Shown: positions 44,280-54,467, counted from the first letter of the stretch. The stretch is DNA of 64,000 nt from Granulosicoccus sp036478565 (GCA_965224525.1 OZ245050.1:2852001-2916000); one strand, 5' to 3'. Numbers and translations are program-made. Notes: generated by a model not told the origin, from the sequence alone.

Positions 44280-46858
44280 TGTTCATCCTCCGGTTTAACT
44301 GGCACTGTAAAATGGAAGATTGTTCTCTTCGCAAGCCGCTCATCTAGCCAAAGTTTCCCTCCATGGGCCTCAACAATTGACCGACTGATCGACAACCCCA
44401 ATCCCATGCCGCCAATCTTATTCGTCCTAAATGCAGTGAACATGTGTTGCTTGATCTCCGTGTCAAATCCGGGACCAGTATCCTCAATAGTGACACGAAT
44501 CGCCGAATCACCATCACGTCGTGTTGTTATAAAAAGTTCCCTCGCCTCAGCCGAGCTCCGCCCCATTGCTTCTACACTATTTCTTTCCAAATTCACAATG
44601 ACTTGCTGAATTTGTACTGAGTCAATTAATGTCATTGGAAGGTCGTTCGAGAGCTGTAGATGAACATCGACATCCTGTTCCCGTGCTTCGGGTCCGATCA
44701 ATCGCACAGTATCTTCCACAAGTTGGTTGATATCCGTTGGTGTGGCTGCTGGACCCTCCTTAGTAGCTAATCGACGCATACTTCGGATAATCGCTCCAGC
44801 GCGCTGGGCCTGTGTATAAATATCGTCTATAGCACCAACTAGCTCAGGATCAGGATTGCGCATTTCAGTGATGTCTATTCGTACAGCATCCGCATTATGG
44901 ATGATGGCCGTTAACGGCTGGTTAAGTTCATGTGCCAATCCAGATGCCATCTCGCCCACGGTAGTTAACCGAGATACATGTGCCAATTCGGCGTGAAGAA
45001 GGCGGTCTCGTTCCTCGAGTTGCTTTTGCTCTGTTACATCTTCCCAAGCAAAAACTGCGTGTTGCTCTTCCCCGGATCTAAACGAAGTCATACGTATTAC
45101 AATCCATCGTTGATCCAATCCTTTGTTACAAGAAAATTTATAATTAAGCGACTCTCGAGACCCTGATAATACCTCTCTTATCAATTCTGAAGCAGTCCCT
45201 AGACCAGAATTATCGGTACTCTCCATTAATTCGCAGACTGTAAAGTTATCGTTTCCGATAGCGTCATCAACTAATTCCGGGCGATCTTGACCTACAAGAT
45301 CGCGCCAGGCATTATTAACCGCAATGATCCTTCCTGTGTGCTCGAGTATGGCAATATTGGATGGGAGAGCATTTAGGGTTGCACGGAGCAAGCGCTCAGA
45401 TTCACGCACTGCGTTCTCCGCCAGGCGTCGTCGCGTAATGTTTTGCCCCACGCCGCGATAACCTAGAAACTCTCCTTCGCGGCTAACCCGTGGCCTTCCG
45501 CTAAGACTGAGGAATCGACGCTCATTATCGGCCCGTATCCAAGTGATTTCCAGATGGGTAAACGATTGGTGTGCACTGAGTGTTTTGAAGTACGTCTCCC
45601 ATTTGTCATAGTCGGCTGGGGATTGTGCATAGAGATCTGTCCGTGTTTTACCCAGAATTTGATTGGCGGTTAGGCCTAATATCTCTTCAAACCGACCAGC
45701 CACGTAGCTGAATCTAAAGTCTGGTCCAAGCTCCCAAAACCAATCGGCTGCGCTTTCCGCGAACTCTTTGAACCTCTCCTCACTTGAGTGTAATGCCGCC
45801 TCGGCCTGCTCGCGTCCGCGCGCTTCTGAGGCCACCAAAGCCCGGTTGGTGGACTCTAGTTTTCGTTCCATTTGCTTTCGATCTGTGATGTCACGTACTA
45901 CCCCACGATAACCCTGAAATTTACCCCGCTTGTTGATAATGGGTCTACCGCTTTTAGCGATCACTCGTATTCCACCCGCAGGCGATGACCAGATCGATTC
46001 AAAGTCATTGAACGGCTGTCGCGAGTGCAATTCTTGCATTGGCCAATCAGTACCTGTGAAGGATTCTGTTACCAATTGATCGTTTGCAATAGGTGAATTG
46101 TTATCCGTAACCCGTTCACTTCCCTGGACAAGAGCGAGACTCAGATCTGCATCCATTTCCCAGAACCAGTCGGCGCCGGTGTCAGCAAAATCTTTAAATC
46201 GCTGGGCATGAAATTCCTGCTCAGTCGTTAACTGAGCCTGAAGGTTTCGTTGTCGAGTGAGTAACGCGGCGATGCTCAATGTGAGTAGTGCAAATGCGCC
46301 TAACAGCGTGATCAAAGAGTCTCGAAATCTATCCAAATCACGGGCCTGTGCGTGGATGAGTGCCCGTGCGACCTGGTCTGTTTCTGAGGCTATCAAACGA
46401 AGCGTTGGATAGCGATCACTAACGCGCTTTGAGATCATTTCCACAACAAATTCATCGCCGGGCTGGTGGCCGGGAATTCCCTCACTAAGCCAATGCTCAA
46501 CATCTTCAAGGATCGGTTTCAAATACGCGTGCGCTTTCGAAACCCCATCAAGCCGAGAGAAGCTATAAATGGAACGCATGCTCTCTAATTTCATCTGTGC
46601 GGCGTTCAATGCGTAATTGATCTCATACGTGTTGAGGAGGCCCGGCGCCAGGCGCTGCCGTTCAACCGTTAAGATCAGTGCCGAATAGTCAAGCAACAAT
46701 GATGAGACATCGTGTTGTTGCTCTAATACCTCTTCGGCTAACGCCTCACGTATGTCAGTTGTCGTACGGTACACAAATGCAGATACGGCAGTGCCAGCAA
46801 TCAAAACAAGAAGAACAATGACTACTGTCCATACAGTTCGCCTGTTGATATTCTTCAT
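44276..46858 (-). CDS. Membrane histidine kinase with three PAS domains
   Basis: 860 residues. Membrane helices at about 10-32 and 185-205 enclose a periplasmic domain rich in helices. Two very similar PAS domains follow, each starting F-A-(D/E)-x-x-A-D-W-F-W-E (about 227 and 367), then a third near 495-600. The HisKA box LAHELNQPL gives phospho-His643, and the ATPase domain has NLERNSVEAM, EDTGPGFD and GGMGLGLS. Typical of FixL/TtrS/DctS-type kinases that regulate C4-dicarboxylate or respiratory genes. Sits between the TAXI binding protein and its response regulator. Confidence 0.92.
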   Translation of the reverse strand: MKNINRRTVWTVVIVLLVLIAGTAVSAFVYRTTTDIREALAEEVLEQQHDVSSLLLDYSALILTVERQRLAPGLLNTYEINYALNAAQMKLESMRSIYSFSRLDGVSKAHAYLKPILEDVEHWLSEGIPGHQPGDEFVVEMISKRVSDRYPTLRLIASETDQVARALIHAQARDLDRFRDSLITLLGAFALLTLSIAALLTRQRNLQAQLTTEQEFHAQRFKDFADTGADWFWEMDADLSLALVQGSERVTDNNSPIANDQLVTESFTGTDWPMQELHSRQPFNDFESIWSSPAGGIRVIAKSGRPIINKRGKFQGYRGVVRDITDRKQMERKLESTNRALVASEARGREQAEAALHSSEERFKEFAESAADWFWELGPDFRFSYVAGRFEEILGLTANQILGKTRTDLYAQSPADYDKWETYFKTLSAHQSFTHLEITWIRADNERRFLSLSGRPRVSREGEFLGYRGVGQNITRRRLAENAVRESERLLRATLNALPSNIAILEHTGRIIAVNNAWRDLVGQDRPELVDDAIGNDNFTVCELMESTDNSGLGTASELIREVLSGSRESLNYKFSCNKGLDQRWIVIRMTSFRSGEEQHAVFAWEDVTEQKQLEERDRLLHAELAHVSRLTTVGEMASGLAHELNQPLTAIIHNADAVRIDITEMRNPDPELVGAIDDIYTQAQRAGAIIRSMRRLATKEGPAATPTDINQLVEDTVRLIGPEAREQDVDVHLQLSNDLPMTLIDSVQIQQVIVNLERNSVEAMGRSSAEARELFITTRRDGDSAIRVTIEDTGPGFDTEIKQHMFTAFRTNKIGGMGLGLSISRSIVEAHGGKLWLDERLAKRTIFHFTVPVKPEDEQ

Positions 46859-46897
46859 TTAGCATACCTTCAGGGTGTTTTATCTGAGTTCGTGATA

Positions 46898-47956
46898 TTA
46901 GTGCGATGGCCCATTATTTAGCACCCCATTTTCACGATAATACTTTTCCGCGCCCCGGTGGAGAGGTATTGAGATACCAGACAGCGCTGAATGCAGTTGA
47001 ATATCGTGGCCCTTGGCATGTCCTTCGGACAGACGATGCAGTGTCTTTTCGTCCCAGAGTAATTTCGTAATTCCGTATACGAGATCGATATCCAGTTCGA
47101 CGTTAACAACAAGCTGAGCTGCAACTGATAAAGTCGGCACAGCAACTTCGTTTGCATAGGTGCCAGGGGGCATCGAGTCTCTGATGAAAAAATCAAAGTT
47201 GTTAAGCAATTTGTCAACTTCCGGTCCAGCGATGGATACAATTTCCGCATCGCCATTGTCTATTAACTTTTTGACAGCATTAATCGGATAGCCGGCCAGG
47301 ATAAAAAATCCATCTAATTTGTTCCGCAGCAAGCGATCGATGGCGTCTATAGGCTTGAGATATACTACCTCAATATCCTCTTCCGACAAACCAAACGCAC
47401 GAACCAGTGGTCTGACATCGGTATAGGTTCCGGATCCTATTTCATCAAACGATATACGCAAGCCTTTCAATCCCCGAATTGAATTGATACCAAGCCCGGT
47501 ACGCACCACCAAGTGTAGACTCTCGAGGTAGAGTGAACCAACTACTCGCAATCCGGGATTAGCTGCTGTACTCCCGAATGGACCAATGCCGTGATAAGCC
47601 CAATGGACTACATCAGCTTGTGCGAGCCCTGCCTCCAGCAATCCATTGCCAATTTCTGTGACATTGGATACCGATCCATTTGAACGCTGTGCCATCGCCT
47701 GTAGACCCGGGATGGAGTATGAGTTTATTTTTCGGTTGATGTCGCTATCGCTAATTGATTCGGCTAAAAGTGAGCCGATGGTGTAATAGGTCCCCCCGCT
47801 TCCTCCTGTTCCGATTCTTAGTACCGTCGTTTCAGAGTCAGTTGCAATCACAGGAGTTACCACCGCCAGGACGGCTGCTGCAAGGGCAGATCCTAGCTTT
47901 TTGGAAACAGCTATTTTTTTTTTTCGCGAGACCGGACTGCCTTTGGAATTACCCAC
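46898..47956 (-). CDS. TAXI family TRAP-type periplasmic binding protein
   Basis: Predicted periplasmic binding protein of the TAXI (NMT1-like) family, about 352 residues from a GTG at 47956 that precedes a basic signal peptide (RKKK, core AAAVLAVVTPVIA). Family features: VLRIGTGGSGGTYYTIGSLLA, IPGLQAMAQRSNGSVSNV and DVVHWAYHG. The long upstream open frame (to 48133) has no family resemblance. An A11 run at 47914-47924 lies in the signal region. No TRAP permease (DctQ/DctM) is present; the protein is followed 39 bases later by the kinase, so it may serve as a ligand-sensing partner. Confidence 0.85.
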   Translation of the reverse strand: MGNSKGSPVSRKKKIAVSKKLGSALAAAVLAVVTPVIATDSETTVLRIGTGGSGGTYYTIGSLLAESISDSDINRKINSYSIPGLQAMAQRSNGSVSNVTEIGNGLLEAGLAQADVVHWAYHGIGPFGSTAANPGLRVVGSLYLESLHLVVRTGLGINSIRGLKGLRISFDEIGSGTYTDVRPLVRAFGLSEEDIEVVYLKPIDAIDRLLRNKLDGFFILAGYPINAVKKLIDNGDAEIVSIAGPEVDKLLNNFDFFIRDSMPPGTYANEVAVPTLSVAAQLVVNVELDIDLVYGITKLLWDEKTLHRLSEGHAKGHDIQLHSALSGISIPLHRGAEKYYRENGVLNNGPSH

Positions 47957-48751
47957 GGTTGAAAAAGTGAGAACATTATTAATGTGCTGATGATAAACCC
48001 ACACTGCAGTGTGCCACTTAGTCAACCAAATAGCACACCTCGCACAATGCCCGATTGAACTTTTTAGAACGCAAAGAGCGACTGCCAATGTTGGAACCCT
48101 TTCTCTGAAAATCCTACCATACCGTATAATCATAGCACTCCATTTAAATAAGTCCGTCGCAACAGTAGAATCTCATGTTGAGCTGTCAATACATCGGAGA
48201 TTCTCTATGTGCTTACTCCGTCCCAGTTTATTCCAACGCATTACTTATAACCTGCTTCGAATCTTCACAGACTTTTTTGTTTCAGCCTTGAATAATCCGG
48301 ACCAGGGGCCCGCGCGGCAGAAATTTCCGTCGCGAGAATTTGGCACTGTGAGGGCAGTTTTTCGTTCTTTTGAGGATCATCGTGGGCCTACGTGATAGAG
48401 ACGGACGGATAATGGACCTCTGTGGCGCGTTCGTAGCGGGATTACTTTCGGCTGCGCAGGCTCTTAGACGACGAGAATCAGGCGTCACTCATAATGATCA
48501 GCCTACTATCAAGAAATGTGGGGAGGCCAAGATTCTGTAAATCGCTTACTCGCCCGGCAAAGACATCAACTGTACAACAGCGAATTTACACTCAACAACG
48601 GTTTCCGCCTGATGGCACTGACGCGCGATCACACTGTTTATTCGCGTAGTTTCTGCCTGATCTCCCAGTGCCGCCAGGCTGCGGATAAAGGTGAATTCCT
48701 CATCAACTGCGAGGCGATCGATCATGCCGGCTGGATGTTTGCTGCCTGTTG
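47957..48751. other. Intergenic region, no gene seen
   Basis: About 795 bases upstream of the TAXI gene. Short open frames are present on both strands, but none has a plausible start, signal or recognisable sequence. It should contain the promoter of the TAXI-kinase-regulator operon. Confidence 0.5.
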
Positions 48752-49285
48752 TTAGTACCATCCTGACTTCCGACGCCGCAACAGCGTCAGATAAGCCACA
48801 TCCAACCCACCGGTTGTGGCTGGATCGCGTGTGTCGCGTGATACTTCCTGCCAGTCATCCCAGTTAAAACTGTCAAGCCAGGTATCACCTTCAAAGGCAT
48901 GATCGACAAGCGTCAGATAAAACCGCTGGGTTAACGGCATGGCTTCCCGGCAAAGCCCGGCGCCACCTATAACCATCACCTCTTCGGCCGCAGTAGCAGG
49001 CTGCTGCGCGACGTCATACGCAACCACTAAAGCTTGCTTAAGCGTGTCAGCTATTGTCACACCATCAGCAGCCCAGTCTGAATTGCGCGTAACGACAATG
49101 TTGGTACGCCCTGGAAGCGGCCTGCCCATTGACTCGTATGTTTTACGGCCCATGATGACGGGCTTACCCATAGTAACTGACTTGAAATAGGCCAGCTCAC
49201 CCGGGATCGACCAGGGCAAACCACCAGCGCTACCAATCAGCTTGTTGCGATCCATCGCCAGCATCATTGCAATCGTCGGCTGCAT
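48752..49285 (-). CDS. folA: Dihydrofolate reductase
   Basis: Reduces dihydrofolate with NADPH. 177 residues. Motifs: AMDRNKLIGSAGGLPWSIPGELAYFK with the active-site acidic/Trp region, VIMGRKTYESMGRPLPGR and VMVIGGAGL. Downstream of thyA, a functional pairing because thymidylate synthase makes dihydrofolate. Confidence 0.97.
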   Translation of the reverse strand: MQPTIAMMLAMDRNKLIGSAGGLPWSIPGELAYFKSVTMGKPVIMGRKTYESMGRPLPGRTNIVVTRNSDWAADGVTIADTLKQALVVAYDVAQQPATAAEEVMVIGGAGLCREAMPLTQRFYLTLVDHAFEGDTWLDSFNWDDWQEVSRDTRDPATTGGLDVAYLTLLRRRKSGWY

Positions 49286-49312
49286 AAGAATATGCTTCGG
49301 CAGAAGTCTGGA

Positions 49313-50107
49313 TTAAACCGCTATCGGCGCACGAATTGTGGGCAGAGGATCATAGCCTGTCAGCTTGAAGTCATCATAAGTGAACGCAAACAGATCCCGA
49401 ACATAGGAATTCAATTCCATGGTTGGCAGCTGCCCGGGCTGGCGTGCCAACTGTTCGCGCGCTTGCTCAAAGTGGTTGTTGTAAAGATGTGCATCGCCCA
49501 ACGTATGAACAAAATCGCCCAACTCAAGATCGCACACTTGCGCCACCATCATGGTCAGTAACGCATAGGAGGCGATATTGAATGGCACACCGAGAAACAC
49601 ATCGGCACTGCGTTGGTAGAGCTGACAACTGAGTTTGCCTTCGGCCACGTAAAACTGGAACAGCGCATGGCAAGGCGGCAGCTTCATTTTCTCTACCTCT
49701 GACACATTCCAGGCACTGACAATATGCCGCCGTGAGTCCGGATTGTTTTTCAATTGTTCAAGCAATGCGGTTATCTGATCTATTTTGCCGCCATCCGGGG
49801 TTGGCCATGAACGCCACTGATGGCCGTAGACCGGCCCAAGATCACCATTTTCATCTGCCCAGTCATCCCAGATGGAAACGCCATTCTTTTGCAGATAGCC
49901 AATATTGGTATCGCCAGCCAGAAACCACAGCAGTTCGTGAATAATCGACCTCAGGTGCAGTTTCTTGGTGGTCAGCAGAGGGAAGCCATCGGCTAGATTG
50001 AAGCGCATCTGATAGCCGAATACGGAACGTGTACCGGTGCCGGTGCGATCGCCTTTTTCAGCACCGTTATCGAGAATGTGCTGCAACAAATCAAGATAGT
50101 TTTGCAT
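49313..50107 (-). CDS. thyA: Thymidylate synthase
   Basis: Methylates dUMP to dTMP using methylene-tetrahydrofolate. 264 residues from the ATG at 50107, the normal length; a TTG 9 codons upstream is possible. Motifs: DRTGTGTRSVFG, WRSW, the active-site Cys in PPCHALFQFYV, QRSADVFLGVPFNIASYALL, and the C-terminal APIAV. Overlaps lgt by 17 bases. Confidence 0.98.
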   Translation of the reverse strand: MQNYLDLLQHILDNGAEKGDRTGTGTRSVFGYQMRFNLADGFPLLTTKKLHLRSIIHELLWFLAGDTNIGYLQKNGVSIWDDWADENGDLGPVYGHQWRSWPTPDGGKIDQITALLEQLKNNPDSRRHIVSAWNVSEVEKMKLPPCHALFQFYVAEGKLSCQLYQRSADVFLGVPFNIASYALLTMMVAQVCDLELGDFVHTLGDAHLYNNHFEQAREQLARQPGQLPTMELNSYVRDLFAFTYDDFKLTGYDPLPTIRAPIAV

Positions 50108-50927
50108 CTGCTTTACCCTGGTTTCGGTAGGCAAGTAACAGCATTGTTATGCCAATAAGGATCATCGGTAGTGACAGCAACTGACCCATGGTCAACCAGT
50201 CGAACGCGATAAAGCCGAGATGCGAATCGGGTTGCCGAACAAACTCAATAAAGAATCGATAGATGCCATAGCACAGTACAAACAAACCGGACACGGCCAT
50301 GCGAGGCCGAGGCTTTGACGAGAACCACCATACGATGAGGAACAGCAACACACCTTCACAGAAAAACTGATACAGCTGATTAGGGTGTCGCGGCTCCGGA
50401 CCAGCGTGAGGGAACACCATGCCCCAGGGAACATCGGTGATACGGCCGTACAATTCGCCGTTGATAAAATTGCCAATACGCCCGGCACCCAGACCAATGG
50501 GAAAAGCTGGTGCGAAAAAGTCAGCGACCTGGAAGAAGGTTCGCTGTGTACTGCGTGCGTACATCCAGAATGCCACTAGCACACCCACAAATCCGCCATG
50601 AAATGACATGCCTGCCCAGCCTGTCCAGGTATCGGAATCGAAATCATACGGGATCAGTACACCGATCGGGTCGCTAAACAACGAATCGGTTTGGTAAAAA
50701 AGCAGTGAGCCAAGCTTGCCACCTGCGATGACGCCCAGCACGATGTAAAACACCGCATCACCAATTTCGTCCGGGTTCCAGCCGGAACCGGGTTTAGCGG
50801 CACGACGCGTGGCCAGCCACCAACCCGCCATAAAGGCAAACAGATAGGTAACGCCATACCAGTGGATAGCTAACGGGCCCAGCTGAACGGCTACCGGGTC
50901 AATATCTGGATACTGCAGCATCAGCAT
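50091..50927 (-). CDS. lgt: Prolipoprotein diacylglyceryl transferase
   Basis: Inner-membrane enzyme that attaches diacylglycerol to the lipobox Cys. 278 residues, seven membrane helices. Signatures: SFHGGFVGVLVAFW, the conserved GRIGNFINGELYGR with its essential Arg/Asn/Gly, and HPNQLYQ. Needed for the several lipoproteins in this window. First gene of lgt-thyA-folA. Confidence 0.98.
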   Translation of the reverse strand: MLMLQYPDIDPVAVQLGPLAIHWYGVTYLFAFMAGWWLATRRAAKPGSGWNPDEIGDAVFYIVLGVIAGGKLGSLLFYQTDSLFSDPIGVLIPYDFDSDTWTGWAGMSFHGGFVGVLVAFWMYARSTQRTFFQVADFFAPAFPIGLGAGRIGNFINGELYGRITDVPWGMVFPHAGPEPRHPNQLYQFFCEGVLLFLIVWWFSSKPRPRMAVSGLFVLCYGIYRFFIEFVRQPDSHLGFIAFDWLTMGQLLSLPMILIGITMLLLAYRNQGKADAKLS

Positions 50928-51047
50928 GCTCTGTGCTTGAGGACGCTACATTATAGCGCTGTCACTGGTGCGCCGGTGCGAACAAAGTTTTCGGCGCAGC
51001 AGCACCATTGTTTGCCTGCATTATTCGTTGCAGCCCACCCGCAGCGC

Positions 51048-52229
51048 TTACATGACGCGAGCGATGACACCTGACAAATAATGCGACTCCGGCATGGCAA
51101 TATTGATCGGGTGATCGGGTGCCTGCTGCAATGGCTCCAGAATCTGCAGGCCGAGGCTGCCTCTGGGTGCGTTTTGGCGTATCAATTGCCGCAGCGCGGC
51201 ATCGTCGACCAACTGAGAGCAGGACGCACTCAGTAAAATGCCATCCGGCTTCAACAATCGCATGGCGAGCCGGTTGTTCAGCGCATAGTGCCGCAGCCCG
51301 GCATCCTGATCCTTACGGCGTTTGATAAATGCCGGTGGATCGAGCACCACCACATCAAAGCGCTCGCCTTCCTCAAACAACGAGCGCAGCGCATCGACCG
51401 CATCGCCTTCGCGCGCGATAAACCGATCAGCGAAACCATTGGCTTGTGCATTGGCATTGGCCGCCGCAACTGCCGATGCGGAAACGTCAATAGCCATGAC
51501 TTCACGGGCACCACCAGCAACTGCATTCAGACCAAAAGCACCCAGATAAGTATAGAGATCGAGCACTCGCATACCCTTGACCCAATGACGCAACGCCAGA
51601 CGGCTTTCACGATGGTCAAAGAACCAGCCGGTTTTTTGTCCTACCTCTGCTGGCACGGTAAATTCGAGTCCATTTTCCCGAATTCTCAGCTGCTCGACCT
51701 CATCACCCAGCACCCACTCCCGGTACTGCGGCAACTGTTCAAGCTCTCGCACTGGGGCATCATTGCGCAGGTATATAGCTTTGGGGTTTAGCAGCGACTG
51801 CAGTGCAGCGACAATCGCCTTGCGAAGCACCTCCATACCAGCGGTATTGATCTGTACTACCAGGACATCGTCATAACGATCAACCACCAGCCCGGGCAGA
51901 AAATCGCCCTCGCCGTGCACAAGACGATACCAGGGCTCGGCATACCGGCATTCTCGTAGGGCCAGCGCGCGAGCCAGCCGTTCGTGCAACAGCGCTTCAT
52001 CAAATGGCCGGGACTGTCGTCGGCTGGTGACACGCGCGGTAATCAGTGAGGCGGGGTTGGCATAGGCGTGGCAAAGAAATTTGCCATTGGCATTTTCAAT
52101 GGTGACGGCGGCACCGGCATCAATGCCCTTTATTGGCGTAATCGCTGTATCGATTTCGTTTGAAAAAATCCACAAGTGCCCCGCCAGCAGGCGCTTGTCC
52201 TCACGCTTCTTCAAGCGCAAGGTTGTCAT
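51048..52229 (-). CDS. rlmI: 23S rRNA methyltransferase, RlmI-like
   Basis: SAM-dependent m5C methyltransferase for 23S rRNA (C1962 in E. coli). 393 residues. N-terminal PUA domain (RLKKREDKRLLAGHLWIFSNEI), EEHEA-like middle, then the Rossmann domain with VLDLYTYLGAFGLNA, FDVVVLDPPAFIKRRKD and the catalytic Cys in SASCSQLV. Complete. Downstream of rsd by 34 bases. Confidence 0.94.
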   Translation of the reverse strand: MTTLRLKKREDKRLLAGHLWIFSNEIDTAITPIKGIDAGAAVTIENANGKFLCHAYANPASLITARVTSRRQSRPFDEALLHERLARALALRECRYAEPWYRLVHGEGDFLPGLVVDRYDDVLVVQINTAGMEVLRKAIVAALQSLLNPKAIYLRNDAPVRELEQLPQYREWVLGDEVEQLRIRENGLEFTVPAEVGQKTGWFFDHRESRLALRHWVKGMRVLDLYTYLGAFGLNAVAGGAREVMAIDVSASAVAAANANAQANGFADRFIAREGDAVDALRSLFEEGERFDVVVLDPPAFIKRRKDQDAGLRHYALNNRLAMRLLKPDGILLSASCSQLVDDAALRQLIRQNAPRGSLGLQILEPLQQAPDHPINIAMPESHYLSGVIARVM

Positions 52230-52263
52230 GGCGTTGTACGACCGGTTTGGTTTTCGCAGACGC

Positions 52264-52752
52264 CTAGCGTTTCAGTGCGGCCAGCAGCTGGTCTTCAAGA
52301 TCGCCGCGAACAGCAATGACTTCACCGAGGCGGGACAAATCTCCGGCCAGCATATCGACATCATCGCCGGAGCCGTCAAAGGCATCGTACTTGTCGTTGA
52401 AGTCCACCAGGTAATCGGTGGTTTCAGCGATGGCAGGATAGACCTCCCTGGCAACCTCTTTGACAGCGCTGCGCCGTTCGTTGCCTTCAATAATGCGCTG
52501 GTATACCTCGAAGTGCCCCATGGCGGTGTAGTCGACCATCACCTGGCAAAAGCTGCGCAGCTTGTCTGGCTCTATGCTGTGTTGCTCGACGTCGCGCTTC
52601 TCAAATGAGCTGACACCCGACAACTGACAGTAGCTGACAACCATCTCCTGACGTAGTTTAATCAGGGACTCGATGGTGTGTGTCATGCGCGCGCGGCGCT
52701 CGACACCGCCTGGAGTGGCCTGCGAATCGGACTCGGCTTTGACAGTGGACAT
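52264..52752 (-). CDS. rsd: Rsd/AlgQ family regulator of sigma D
   Basis: 162 residues. All-helical Rsd/AlgQ protein: LIKLRQEMVVSYCQLSG, LRSFCQVMVDYTAMGHFEVYQRI and ETTDYLVDFNDKYD are family segments. Rsd binds the housekeeping sigma factor at stationary phase; the AlgQ homologue in Pseudomonas regulates alginate and siderophore genes. Role here is inferred from family. Confidence 0.9.
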   Translation of the reverse strand: MSTVKAESDSQATPGGVERRARMTHTIESLIKLRQEMVVSYCQLSGVSSFEKRDVEQHSIEPDKLRSFCQVMVDYTAMGHFEVYQRIIEGNERRSAVKEVAREVYPAIAETTDYLVDFNDKYDAFDGSGDDVDMLAGDLSRLGEVIAVRGDLEDQLLAALKR

Positions 52753-52934
52753 GAGGCACTCCGTAGTGTGGCGTTGGCAAGGGCAGGATCATGTGTCGTG
52801 ATCAGCTGCTTTGCTATCAATGCAAATTAACTGCCACGACAAGGTTGTGTCAATTTAACCACAAGAACGGCATATTTCCCACTAACAATTGTTTCAGTTT
52901 TCTCTAACGAAAATCATGTAAGCAAATGAAAACT

Positions 52935-53429
52935 CTAACTTTCATCGCTTGACGCACCCGATTTATGCACTAATGGTTTTTGTACCACAAACGACTTATC
53001 CACCAGATGCGCAGCATATTCGCTCAACGGCACCACGGTTTCAGACACACAACGGCCTCTCACAGAGATCCCAGCTTGCGCCACTGACTCGGCATTGCCA
53101 CTGATTAGTGGGTGCCAGTCTGCCAGCGCTTCCCTGTTCGCCAATCGCCGATAGGCACAACTTGTTGGCAACCAGGCAAGCTTTTCCGCTGTCAGTGGCC
53201 GTACCGCAATACAATCGGAGACTTCAGCAAACCGATTCGCATACTGGCTACAGCGGCAGCTATCCACATCCAGCAAGCGGCAGGCAATGTCAGTGAAATA
53301 GAGCACATTGGTTTCTTCATCCTGAAGCTTCTGCAAACAACACCGACCACACCCGTCGCACAGCAACTCCCACTCTTCATCCGTGAGCTCGTCGAGTGCA
53401 TGTTTTTTCCAGAATTCGTGTCTAGGCAC
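52935..53429 (-). CDS. ycgN: YcgN/YkgJ-type cysteine cluster protein (UPF0260)
   Basis: About 164 residues from the GTG at 53429; a TTG at 53438 is the alternative. Conserved CDGCGRCCLQKL (about 25-36), a later DSCRCSQY and SCAYRR match the YcgN/YkgJ zinc- or iron-cluster family (UPF0260). Ends with an acidic tail. Function unknown. Just downstream of fbp. Confidence 0.92.
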   Translation of the reverse strand: MPRHEFWKKHALDELTDEEWELLCDGCGRCCLQKLQDEETNVLYFTDIACRLLDVDSCRCSQYANRFAEVSDCIAVRPLTAEKLAWLPTSCAYRRLANREALADWHPLISGNAESVAQAGISVRGRCVSETVVPLSEYAAHLVDKSFVVQKPLVHKSGASSDES

Positions 53430-53443
53430 GCCGATCAACCGAC

Positions 53444-53460
53444 AATTGGTAATGCCAATT
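53444..53460 (-). other. Hairpin at the fbp-ycgN junction
   Basis: AATTGG and CCAATT are perfect complements around a 5-base loop. The stem begins at the last base of the fbp stop codon and ends 6 bases before the TTG, or 15 bases before the GTG, of ycgN, where it could limit ycgN translation or transcription. Confidence 0.35.
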
Positions 53461-54467
53461 CATGCCTTGTGATAGTCAACCAGCCGCTGAACCTCATTGG
53501 CTGAGCCCATGATGACAGGCACTCGCTGATGCAATGATTCGGGTTCAATATCCATGATTGTTTCTGTACCCGTGTGCGCTTGACCACCCGCTTGTTCAAC
53601 CAGAAAACCCATCGGGTTGGCTTCGTATAGCAAGCGTAATTTTCCTGTCTTGCCTTCGGCTTGCAGGCGCGTATCCATTGGGTACAAAAATATGCCGCCC
53701 CTGCAAAGGATGCGATGCATATCACCGACCATGGCACCCGCCCAGCGCATATTAAATGCGGTTTTACGTGGACCATCCTTACCCGTCAGGCATTCATCGA
53801 TATAGCGTGCAACCGGCGGCAGCCAATGCCGGGTATAGGCTGCATTTATCGCAAATTCATTGGTATCGGCGGGGATTTTCATATCCGGGTGCGTCAGTAT
53901 GAACTCGCCAATGGTGTCGTCCAGCGTAAAGCCTGCAACCCCTTCACCCGTAGTCAGAACCAGCATGGTTGCAGAGCTGTAAACGCAGTAACCGGCGCAG
54001 ACTTGTTTGCGACCGGATTGCAGAAAATCCGCATCAGTTGGTGGCTCGGCACTCTCGTGCTTGGTAATGGAAAAAATGGTGCCGGTGGCGCCATTGACGT
54101 CGATGTTTGATGAGCCATCGAGCGGATCAAATGTCAGCAAGTAATCGCCACGAACATATTGTGACGGGATGGGATAGTGATGATCCATTTCCTCTGAGGC
54201 AACACCTGCCAACAAACCGGAACGCTCCATACACTCGATGAACACATCGTTGGCAATGATATCGAGTTTTTTCTGTTGCTCCCCCTGGACATTTTCCTGC
54301 CCGGCCGCACCCAGCACGCCGGAAAGCTCACCACCGCGGACCAGCCGGGACAGGCGCTTGCACGCCGTTGCGACATCGTTCAGCAGTGCTGTAAATGCGC
54401 CGCGCGACACCTCTTGCTGGCGGCCTTGCTCAATGATGTACTGCGTCAATGTCGTACCAAGTTCCAT
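53460..54467 (-). CDS. fbp: Fructose-1,6-bisphosphatase, class 1
   Basis: Gluconeogenic phosphatase. 335 residues. Metal-binding and catalytic motifs: GEQQKKLDIIANDVF, ASEEMD, FDPLDGSSNIDVN and the C-terminal LLYEANPMGFLVEQAGGQA. Complete and standard. Divergent from hemL. Confidence 0.98.
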   Translation of the reverse strand: MELGTTLTQYIIEQGRQQEVSRGAFTALLNDVATACKRLSRLVRGGELSGVLGAAGQENVQGEQQKKLDIIANDVFIECMERSGLLAGVASEEMDHHYPIPSQYVRGDYLLTFDPLDGSSNIDVNGATGTIFSITKHESAEPPTDADFLQSGRKQVCAGYCVYSSATMLVLTTGEGVAGFTLDDTIGEFILTHPDMKIPADTNEFAINAAYTRHWLPPVARYIDECLTGKDGPRKTAFNMRWAGAMVGDMHRILCRGGIFLYPMDTRLQAEGKTGKLRLLYEANPMGFLVEQAGGQAHTGTETIMDIEPESLHQRVPVIMGSANEVQRLVDYHKA

